This document shows, piece after piece, positions 1-3,722 of a stretch of 5,544 nucleotides of DNA. The translations under genes and the position numbers were made by a program. Positions within the stretch are counted from its first letter, which is position 1. Every line of letters starts with the position of its first letter. Source of the DNA: an uncultured Treponema sp. (GTDB taxonomy: Bacteria > Spirochaetota > Spirochaetia > Treponematales > Treponemataceae); assembly GCA_937892225.1 (NCBI GenBank), contig CALAUH010000218.1, positions 1 to 5,544 on the forward strand, written 5' to 3'. Below the pieces are notes generated by a model. That model was given only the letters and a program-made list of their open reading frames with translations. It was not told where the DNA came from and did no database searches.

Positions 1-486
1 AAGCCAAAGGAAAAGAAGCCTGCAAAAACTGTTAAGGCTGCAAAACTTCCTAAGCTCTTGAAGAAGAAATATTCAGAAAGGGTTGAGGGAATAGATTTTA
101 CTGCTGCGAGCAAGGAAGAAATGGCAATGGCTATTAAAATAGGCTTGCAGAAAAAAGAGTTTATCCTTCCGAACATAAAGGACTTCCATAATCAGATTCA
201 CTCCATCAGGCGTATTCCTACAACTGGCGGACACTTCCGTTATGATGCAGACCGTGACGAGAACGGACATGCCGATAGTTTCTGGAGCTTTGCATTGTGC
301 AATCTTGCAATGGGAACGAGCAAGAAACCAGGATTCTATGCCCAGAAAGCAGAAAGCAAGAGCCGTTTAATTGTTCCAACTAAAGAAGAGGTAGAGGAAT
401 TGTCTAAACCTGTTATGGAACGAAAGAAATTCAGCAGGGGAAAGAGCCTTAATGCCCTTAATAAGAAAATGCTTGAAGGATGGTGA
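1..486 (+). CDS. Terminase large subunit, C-terminal part (Mu gp28-like), 5' end outside window
   Basis: The reading frame is open from the first base, so the gene starts upstream; 161 residues are visible. Terminase large subunits cut and pump phage DNA into proheads, and this is the end of the RNase H-like nuclease domain. Visible signs are RVEG at residues 27-30 followed by IDFTAASKEE, an Asp-rich strand YDADRD at 81-86, and GHADSFW at 89-95, where the Asp is expected to be a metal-binding residue. This order resembles Mu gp28-type terminases (family knowledge, recalled rather than searched). Just before RVEG lies a very Lys/Pro/Ala-rich stretch (residues 1-20), unusual inside this domain and possibly a linker or insertion. 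A portal gene would normally follow; instead the gene ends at a palindrome and opposing genes, so the morphogenesis cluster is interrupted or arranged differently here. The family call is fairly sure, the catalytic assignment less so. Confidence 0.75.
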   Translation, partial: KPKEKKPAKTVKAAKLPKLLKKKYSERVEGIDFTAASKEEMAMAIKIGLQKKEFILPNIKDFHNQIHSIRRIPTTGGHFRYDADRDENGHADSFWSFALCNLAMGTSKKPGFYAQKAESKSRLIVPTKEEVEELSKPVMERKKFSRGKSLNALNKKMLEGW

Positions 487-546
487 TAATTGTCAGTGTA
501 GTAACAATCTTTTCCTGATTTATTATCATTAGGGGAAATTAAGTGA

Positions 547-572
547 AAAATAGGGGAAATTTCCCCTATTTT
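547..572. terminator. Bidirectional intrinsic terminator between convergent genes
   Basis: A perfect 26-bp palindrome with arms AAAATAGGGGAAA and TTTCCCCTATTTT, core GGGG/CCCC, sits between the stop of the terminase (486) and the stop of the leftward gene (574). A-rich and T-rich flanks on both sides give a U-tract in either direction. There is no unpaired loop in the palindrome, so the RNA hairpin must open a few central A-U pairs. A further direct copy of TAGGGGAAATT lies at 530-540 and could pair alternatively with 558-568. Confidence 0.7.
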
Positions 573-573
573 A

Positions 574-789
574 TTACATCACTTTACCTGGGAGTTTTTC
601 TGAAAGTCGTTTTCTGAAATCTTCATCAGATTCATTTTTTAATCTTTCTAAATCTAAGAGTTTTCCCCAGTTGTCTAACTGTTCTGCTTTTGCTGCTGTT
701 GGATTGCATAAGTTTTTAGATAAATTATAAGAACTTTTTGAAAGTTCAATATTTACCTGAAAAAAAAATCTTCTCTTTTTTTTATTCAT
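574..789 (-). CDS. Small protein with a baseplate-J-like LDxxG...ESDxxFRxRL motif
   Basis: A 71-residue protein, last gene of the leftward run. I start it at the ATG at 789 because GGGAAAG precedes it at a usable distance and it overlaps the upstream stop by 8 bases (ATGAATAA). The in-frame ATG at 840 has no ribosome-binding site. The N-terminus is basic and Phe-rich (KKKRRFFF). Residues 38-61 read LDNWGKLLDLERL then KNESDEDFRKRL. In baseplate J/gp47-type and related tail proteins an LDxxGxLxGxxR...GESDxxYRxRL segment is common, so this may be a free-standing copy or remnant of that segment; this is resemblance by eye. An A8 run and a T9 run fall within its first ten codons, so length variation could switch it off. 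Its function is unknown; it could also be a decayed fragment of a larger gene. Confidence 0.65.
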   Translation of the reverse strand: MNKKKRRFFFQVNIELSKSSYNLSKNLCNPTAAKAEQLDNWGKLLDLERLKNESDEDFRKRLSEKLPGKVM

Positions 790-1156
790 ATCTTTCCCAG
801 ATAGTTTTTGAAGTCCAGTATTTTTGCCATTTACCGGCATTTAAATTATTTGGATCTAATCCTTGAGGAGAGTATATAAGACTTCCAATCTTAAAATAAA
901 AATCAAGGAAAGATATATCTATTACAAATTTATTTACATTTAGAGAAAAAGCTTTTAAATAATCATATGTAGGTATGCGTATAGGATATTTTGAAGCAAA
1001 ACGCTTTTCAGGGAGATTCGAGTACTTTATGAATGTAATAAATTCTTTGCACTCATCTTTACTTGCATAAGGAACGTGTCTGATATTTTCATTTTCCTTA
1101 GTTATTTTTTTTATAACTAGTTTGTTTTTTTCTTGAAAAACTCCAATTCTAATCAT
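782..1156 (-). CDS. Uncharacterised 124-residue protein with tail-fibre-like C-terminus
   Basis: The start is the ATG at 1156, preceded by AGGAGA at 7 nt spacing. The open frame extends further upstream, but that part lies inside the preceding gene and has no start signal. Residues 1-85 are not recognised: a mixed basic segment (KKITKEN), then PIRIPTYDYLKAF around 58-70 and hydrophobic strands VIDISFLDFYFKI at 78-90. From residue 90 it reads IGSLIYSPQGLDPNNLNAGKW, close in spacing to the VGSIYxSxxxxNPxxLxxGxW segment seen near the ends of phage tail-fibre and gp10-type baseplate proteins. I infer a virion-related or receptor-binding-like module, with modest confidence. The stop of the upstream gene lies 10 nt before, and the downstream gene overlaps by 8 nt, which indicates one transcript and possible translational coupling. 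Confidence 0.8.
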   Translation of the reverse strand: MIRIGVFQEKNKLVIKKITKENENIRHVPYASKDECKEFITFIKYSNLPEKRFASKYPIRIPTYDYLKAFSLNVNKFVIDISFLDFYFKIGSLIYSPQGLDPNNLNAGKWQKYWTSKTIWERYE

Positions 1157-1166
1157 TATTTTTCTC

Positions 1167-1745
1167 CTATATATTTGGATTATTCTGTGTTTCGTGAGTG
1201 GCAGGATCGTATAATTCCGGTGTAGAGCAGATGTAGTTTGTATCTTTGAAAACTTCGATTCTGTAGGGGCCTTTGTGATTTTTTTCAAGTTGATTTCCAA
1301 AATCAACAAATGCTTTTTTATTAAATGTTCTGTAAAGAAATTCTCCACAGTGTTTTGTTTTGAGATTGAAAAAGAAAAATCCTTCGTCTGTATTGATTCC
1401 TGGATCTGTTGAGTCAAATTCTACAACTTTAAATTCTGTTGATGTGGTAATTTCTGTTTTAAAAGATATTTGGTTTAACACGCTTGATACAAAATCATCT
1501 TGTTCATGTTTTAATCTAGTAATCATATTGCCATTAGAAAGAGAAAATTCTTTTTTTTGTCGTTGTTGCTTTGCATATTCTAAATCTAGTTGATATGCTT
1601 TATCCTTGATATGCACATAAACTTTATTTTCTGTAAATACTCCAAATTGATAATCAAACTTAAAGCGGTTTTCGGCTTCTTTTCTGATTATGTCTTGTAA
1701 TATAATTTTTTGTTTATTCGTTTTATATGTGAAAGAAATTGTCAT
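1167..1745 (-). CDS. Uncharacterised 192-residue phage protein
   Basis: The largest gene of the leftward run and not recognised. The ATG at 1745 follows AAGGAATAATT, the same ribosome-binding layout used by the gene at 2454, and the stop of the upstream gene is only 2 nt away. No signal peptide or membrane helix is visible. The N-terminal half alternates basic and aromatic residues and suggests beta structure (FKFDYQFGVF at 28-37, NKVYVHIKDKAYQLDLEY at 40-57). A charged helix with RQKKEF follows at 62-67. The C-terminal part has GFFFFNLKTKHCGEF at 122-136 and GPYRIEVFKDTNYICS at 159-174, and it ends in a polar Asn/Pro-rich tail. Two Cys residues (133, 173) are present without a metal-site pattern. 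Composition fits its neighbours. No function is assigned. Confidence 0.85.
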   Translation of the reverse strand: MTISFTYKTNKQKIILQDIIRKEAENRFKFDYQFGVFTENKVYVHIKDKAYQLDLEYAKQQRQKKEFSLSNGNMITRLKHEQDDFVSSVLNQISFKTEITTSTEFKVVEFDSTDPGINTDEGFFFFNLKTKHCGEFLYRTFNKKAFVDFGNQLEKNHKGPYRIEVFKDTNYICSTPELYDPATHETQNNPNI

Positions 1746-1747
1746 AA

Positions 1748-2080
1748 TTATTCCTTATATCCAATTACACAATCTTTTATGAGATTTTCATTGTTTATAT
1801 ATGGGTTTTCACGTATATGCTTTAATAATTTTGTTAATTTGAACTTATATCCTATCAAAAAATTTTTGGTTATATTTAAGAATCGTTCCCCTTCTTCTGG
1901 GGATATTCTTAAGGCATGGTCAAAGTATCTCATTCCTTGATGTTCTGTCTGATAGCAATATCCAAGTTTTGTTTCAATTACAGTGCGGCATACATCTATT
2001 GCCCAAGGATCTTCGCTATTCTCTGCTGTATCATAAAAAAGACCATATTCACTTATTTTAATTCTTTTTTTCTTGTCCAT
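1748..2080 (-). CDS. Uncharacterised 110-residue protein
   Basis: A soluble, charged protein starting MDKKKRIKISEYG, with a strong ribosome-binding site (GGAGGAA, 6 nt before ATG) that lies inside the end of the overlapping 59-residue gene. Its first 23 bases overlap that gene, so the two are probably translated together. The middle contains WAIDVCRTVIETKLGYCYQ (26-44) and a helix RISPEEGERFLNITKNFLIGYKFKLTKLL around 58-86 (positions approximate). It ends in a short basic tail. No catalytic motif, signal peptide or membrane segment is apparent, and I do not recognise the family. Position in an unbroken leftward operon behind two XRE regulators suggests phage accessory or early function. Confidence 0.85.
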   Translation of the reverse strand: MDKKKRIKISEYGLFYDTAENSEDPWAIDVCRTVIETKLGYCYQTEHQGMRYFDHALRISPEEGERFLNITKNFLIGYKFKLTKLLKHIRENPYINNENLIKDCVIGYKE

Positions 2081-2237
2081 TATGTTCCTCCATTTTAACT
2101 GGTATGCTTGATTCTAATATCATTTTATTAAATTTAGCTCTTTGTTCATCAGATGCTTGGATCTCATTGGAAAAATCATGAACACAGTCTTTATTGTGTA
2201 TTGGTGATGTTTTAATCGGTTTATCTTTATGCCACAT
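2058..2237 (-). CDS. Short 59-residue protein between two annotated-size genes
   Basis: A small gene filling what would otherwise be a 158-nt hole in a tightly packed operon. The ATG at 2237 is preceded by GGAGAAGTGAC, a good ribosome-binding site, and sits 1 nt after the TGA of the upstream gene. The frame runs to TAA at 2058-2060 and overlaps the next gene by 23 nt. The product starts MWHKDKPIKTSPIHNKD and has a likely helix SDEQRAKFNKMILES (29-43), ending in a charged tail KMEEHNGQEKKN. The DEQRAKFN-type helix is the sort of sequence seen in small phage proteins, but I assign no function. Gene packing, the start signal and a clean reading frame are the evidence that it is real. Confidence 0.7.
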   Translation of the reverse strand: MWHKDKPIKTSPIHNKDCVHDFSNEIQASDEQRAKFNKMILESSIPVKMEEHNGQEKKN

Positions 2238-2238
2238 G

Positions 2239-2454
2239 TCACTTCTCCATTATTGAGATATGGACTTCCTTAGTTGTTTCATCCAATACAAAATATTTTG
2301 GACTTTTTCTTATACTACCATCTTTTCTTTTTAGACAGTTAGATATTGGTTTTAGTAAAGGTAAACATTCACCATTACATCTGTATTTATGTGTACATTT
2401 ATTACAATAATTTTCTTTAAATTCTTCAATGGTATGATTTAATAAATCTGGCAT
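2239..2454 (-). CDS. Small five-cysteine protein, probable metal or Fe-S binder
   Basis: A 71-residue protein with cysteines at 17, 20, 26, 30 and 40 in the pattern C-x2-C-x5-C-x3-C-x9-C; the core is YCNKCTHKYRCNGEC. Such spacing normally holds a zinc ion or an iron-sulfur cluster. The CxxC...CxGxC pattern also recalls the SPASM segment of radical-SAM maturases, although no radical-SAM domain is present here, so it would have to act alone or in trans. The C-terminal third (SPKYFVLDETTKEVHISI) looks like a beta hairpin. The start at 2454 has AAGGAATAATT before it, and the upstream gene stops 13 nt away. A DNA- or protein-binding zinc ribbon is the plainer reading. Partners and function are unknown. 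Confidence 0.85.
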   Translation of the reverse strand: MPDLLNHTIEEFKENYCNKCTHKYRCNGECLPLLKPISNCLKRKDGSIRKSPKYFVLDETTKEVHISIMEK

Positions 2455-2467
2455 AATTATTCCTTAA

Positions 2468-2782
2468 TTATCTATAATTTCTTATTCTTAATATTTCAGC
2501 AATTTCTCTAGCTGTATTAGCCATTTCAATATCATCTGTTAATGATTGGGAAGTAAAAGTTTCAATAATGTCAGTTAAAAGATTATGTTCTTCTTCTACT
2601 TTTTCAATATTTATTGAGTATCTAGCTTGAGTACCAACACAAAATCCTTCTTTATATCCAGCTTTATGACCTTCTACATATCCATCTACAAAAATTGTTT
2701 CTTCTGGATTAGTTGAATATGCTTCTGAAAAATCTTTGAAAATTTTTTTTGCATTTTCTTTTAATGTTTCTTCTTGTGTCAT
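2468..2782 (-). CDS. Uncharacterised 104-residue helical protein with GxxxG ladder
   Basis: Predicted mostly helical. Glycines 34, 38, 42, 46 and 50 fall exactly four residues apart in GYVEGHKAGYKEGFCVG, a glycine ladder that lets helices pack closely. Similar GxxxG repeats are known in FliH-type stator proteins and in small phage proteins, but nothing else here supports a FliH relation. After it comes an acidic helix IEKVEEEHNLLTDIIETF (59-76) and a second helix with MANTAREIAEILRIRNYR at the end, which suggests a dimer or oligomer. The start codon overlaps the stop of the upstream XRE gene (ATGA), so the two are probably translationally coupled, and AAAGGAATT supplies the binding site. A partner role with the XRE protein is possible but unproven. 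Confidence 0.85.
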   Translation of the reverse strand: MTQEETLKENAKKIFKDFSEAYSTNPEETIFVDGYVEGHKAGYKEGFCVGTQARYSINIEKVEEEHNLLTDIIETFTSQSLTDDIEMANTAREIAEILRIRNYR

Positions 2783-2985
2783 AATTCCTTTCCATCCTGA
2801 TTGTCAAAAAACTTAATTGATATATCCAGTTCATTACAGAGCTTTTCAAGATCCGATGTCTTAATGTCGTTTCTGTAAAGCTTGTTGAAGAGATTCTGCT
2901 TTGATGTTCCTATTTTTGCTGCCAGATCGGTGATTGATAACTTTCTTTTAGTGCAGCCAATTTCTATAATTTGTTTAATGTTCAT
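2779..2985 (-). CDS. Small XRE/Cro-type helix-turn-helix DNA-binding protein
   Basis: A 68-residue single-domain regulator. Residues 17-36 (SITDLAAKIGTSKQNLFNKL) form a canonical Cro/C1 helix-turn-helix, followed by SDLEKLCNELDISIKFF, the usual closing helix and strand. There is no dimerisation or peptidase tail beyond this, so it is Cro-sized. It is separated from the larger repressor by 127 nt with their own palindromic elements, so it may have its own promoter and control the genes below it. The ATG at 2985 has only a weak ribosome-binding site (TAGAATC), which suggests low expression or a leader effect. It is translationally coupled to the 104-residue gene. Target sites are inferred to be the AT-rich repeats at 2996-3074. 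Confidence 0.85.
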   Translation of the reverse strand: MNIKQIIEIGCTKRKLSITDLAAKIGTSKQNLFNKLYRNDIKTSDLEKLCNELDISIKFFDNQDGKEL

Positions 2986-2995
2986 GATTCTATAG

Positions 2996-3074
2996 TAAAC
3001 TAAATAATTTAATTATGCAAGAAAAAGATATAAAAATATCATTGTTTAATTATGATTATCAATTAATTAGTTTA
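2996..3074 (-). promoter_or_regulatory. Candidate promoter and operators for the small XRE gene
   Basis: The 127-nt gap holds an inverted repeat with 13 of 14 bases matching: TAAACTAAATAATT at 2996-3009 and AATTAATTAGTTTA at 3061-3074. It also holds a 10-base direct repeat TTTAATTATG at 3008-3017 and 3045-3054. On the leftward strand TTGATA (3057-3062) and TATTTT (3033-3038) are 18 nt apart and lie between the arms, a plausible promoter that a protein bound to the arms could control. The sequence is very AT-rich, so chance matches are likely and the assignment is tentative. Confidence 0.35.
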
Positions 3075-3112
3075 ATATATAAATTCTAAAAAGAAGAATT
3101 AGATAGTGATGA

Positions 3113-3421
3113 TTACTTTTCAATGCTCAAGGCTGAAAGCAACTGTTTTACCATTGCCTTGTTAGGTTCATTCAGTTGCTTATACAGTCTTAACACTTCC
3201 ATTTCATCATCATTTAAGCTTGGCAGATTGTTTCCGGTCATAAGATATTCAACGGTGACATTCAGAGCTTTTGCTATTTTGAAAGCATATTCAATATTAG
3301 GAATGACATTTCTACAAATCTGATTTTTTAATGTTCCTAAATTGATTCCAGTTTTATCAGCCAATTCTTTTTGAGTAATCCCTAAATAATTCAATTCTGA
3401 TTTTACATTATTCCAAAACAT
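3113..3421 (-). CDS. Phage repressor, Cro/C1-type (XRE) without peptidase domain
   Basis: A 102-residue regulator, first gene leftward from the switch and divergent from the antirepressor. Residues 15-34 (ITQKELADKTGINLGTLKNQ) are a typical Cro/C1 helix-turn-helix. ALNVTVEYLMTG (52-63) closes the DNA-binding domain, as in many C1-like repressors. The rest (LNDDEMEVLRLYKQLNEPNK, then a helix to the end) is a short amphipathic helical tail, probably for dimer formation. No S24/LexA-type Ser-Lys peptidase domain is present, so self-cleavage by the SOS route is not expected; inactivation by the neighbouring antirepressor is the natural alternative. No good Shine-Dalgarno is seen before ATG 3421, consistent with weak or near-leaderless translation. 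Operators overlap its own start region, which implies autoregulation. Confidence 0.9.
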   Translation of the reverse strand: MFWNNVKSELNYLGITQKELADKTGINLGTLKNQICRNVIPNIEYAFKIAKALNVTVEYLMTGNNLPSLNDDEMEVLRLYKQLNEPNKAMVKQLLSALSIEK

Positions 3422-3422
3422 A

Positions 3423-3448
3423 GTTACTTATCGGTAAATAATAGTAAC
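3423..3448. promoter_or_regulatory. Operator candidate at repressor start
   Basis: Inverted repeat GTTACT (3423-3428) and AGTAAC (3443-3448), a 26-bp element covering the leftward -10 and the 5' leader of the repressor gene. A shorter nested repeat TTAC...GTAA lies at 3424-3437. Its position would let the repressor shut down its own promoter. The arms share TTACTT with the second operator candidate. Confidence 0.45.
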
Positions 3449-3449
3449 A
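3441..3449 (-). promoter_or_regulatory. Leftward extended -10 promoter for the repressor
   Basis: On the leftward strand TGT followed by TACTAT forms an extended -10 element. No good -35 is present at 16-18 nt, so the promoter is probably weak or needs help, as repressor-maintenance promoters often do. Expected transcription start is near 3434, giving a leader of about a dozen nucleotides before the ATG at 3421. Confidence 0.4.
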
Positions 3450-3463
3450 CTTTAACAACTTTT

Positions 3464-3479
3464 TTACTTGACAAAGTAA
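3464..3479. promoter_or_regulatory. Operator candidate over the -35 of the rightward promoter
   Basis: A 16-bp perfect inverted repeat with arms TTACTT and AAGTAA and a 4-nt centre GACA. It covers the TTGACA box of the rightward promoter, so a bound repressor would exclude RNA polymerase. Confidence 0.5.
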
Positions 3480-3496
3480 TTATTGCACAGTATAAA
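3468..3496 (+). promoter_or_regulatory. Strong rightward promoter of the antirepressor operon
   Basis: TTGACA at 3468-3473, exactly 17 nt, then TATAAA at 3491-3496: a near-consensus sigma-70 promoter. Transcription should start near 3503 and first produce the structured leader, then the antirepressor. Operator candidates overlap the -35 box and the expected start site. Confidence 0.85.
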
Positions 3497-3506
3497 TATT
3501 ATAAAG

Positions 3507-3522
3507 GTTGTTAAATAACAAC
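3507..3522. promoter_or_regulatory. Operator candidate at the rightward transcription start
   Basis: Inverted repeat GTTGTTA, AA, TAACAAC, with 7-bp perfect arms, just after the expected start site. Another half-copy, TTAACAAC, lies at 3452-3459 on the other side of the promoter. It may bind a different protein from the TTACTT-type sites, or act as a 5' RNA hairpin. Confidence 0.45.
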
Positions 3523-3523
3523 T

Positions 3524-3548
3524 TAAATCAGCGTAACGAACTGATTTA
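3524..3548 (+). promoter_or_regulatory. 5' leader stem-loop before the C4-like RNA
   Basis: TAAATCAG (3524-3531) pairs perfectly with CTGATTTA (3541-3548); the loop CGTAACGAA may close further by CG/CG. The loop hexamer CGTAAC recurs at 3618-3623 inside the next RNA. It could protect the 5' end or guide RNA processing; its function is unknown. Confidence 0.5.
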
Positions 3549-3568
3549 CAGAAATAGCAGCATTAAAG

Positions 3569-3655
3569 AATCCTTATATAAGGGGATTGGAACACTTTTG
3601 CTATTGGTGTTCAGGCTCGTAACCTAACAATTCTCTTATATAAGGATTTTTTTTT
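3569..3655 (+). ncRNA. c4: C4-type antisense RNA upstream of the antirepressor
   Basis: A three-way-junction RNA. The closing stem pairs 3569-3582 with 3635-3648 perfectly (14 bp) and extends with wobble pairs to 3589/3628. Arm two is GAACAC (3590-3595) with GTGTTC (3607-3612) and an 11-nt loop. Arm three is a 3-bp AGG/CCT stem (3613-3615, 3623-3625) around CTCGTAA. In phages P1, P7 and P22 a C4 RNA encoded just before ant represses it by pairing near the start; position, shape and sequence here agree with that family as I recall it. Direct support is that 3590-3599 can form ten continuous pairs (three G-U) with 3711-3720, the ant ribosome-binding site, and loop bases 3599-3605 (TGCTATT) match AATAGCA at 3674-3680. 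Homology needs a covariance search. Confidence 0.7.
3569..3655 (+). terminator. Intrinsic-terminator geometry of the C4-like RNA
   Basis: The closing stem of the RNA ends directly in nine T (3647-3655). The closing helix is long, though its outer part is AT-rich, so many transcripts from the rightward promoter should stop here, releasing an RNA of about 150 nt from the start near 3503. The antirepressor would then depend on read-through. Confidence 0.5.
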
Positions 3656-3673
3656 AGAAATTTTGTGTAAGTA

Positions 3674-3720
3674 AATAGCATTATTAAGTTATACAAAATA
3701 AACTAACCAAAGAGGTGTTT
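3674..3720 (+). promoter_or_regulatory. Antisense target sites and ribosome-binding site of the antirepressor
   Basis: AATAGCA at 3674-3680 is the complement of the C4 loop TGCTATT. AGAGGTGTTT at 3711-3720 contains the AGAGG Shine-Dalgarno, 7 nt before ATG 3723, and is complementary to C4 bases 3590-3599. Pairing would hide the ribosome-binding site. Confidence 0.55.
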
Positions 3721-3722
3721 GA

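Noticed and set aside
73..270. Leftward open frame inside the terminase
   Set aside because: It is antisense to a conserved nuclease domain.
790..840. Earlier ATG at 840 for the last leftward gene
   Set aside because: No binding site before it; the start at 789 has one and the overlap with the upstream stop is typical of coupling.
1157..1417. Upstream in-frame extension of the 124-residue gene to 211 residues
   Set aside because: It overlaps the preceding gene on the same strand, has no ribosome-binding site, and the internal ATG at 1156 has a clear AGGAGA.
1360..2098. Rightward open frames at 1360-1593, 1710-1940 and 1916-2098
   Set aside because: They are antisense to well-packed leftward genes, Cys/Phe/Ser-rich in the way of shadow frames, and lack start signals.
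3082..3100. Hairpin AATTCT/AGAATT as terminator of the repressor gene
   Set aside because: Only six AT-rich pairs and no following U-run on the leftward strand.
3123..3323. Rightward open frame opposite the repressor
   Set aside because: It mirrors the helix-turn-helix gene, which has clear family motifs.
3618..3708. Pairing of the third C4 arm with the AACTAACC stretch before ant
   Set aside because: AACCTAAC and AACTAACC look alike but are not complementary.
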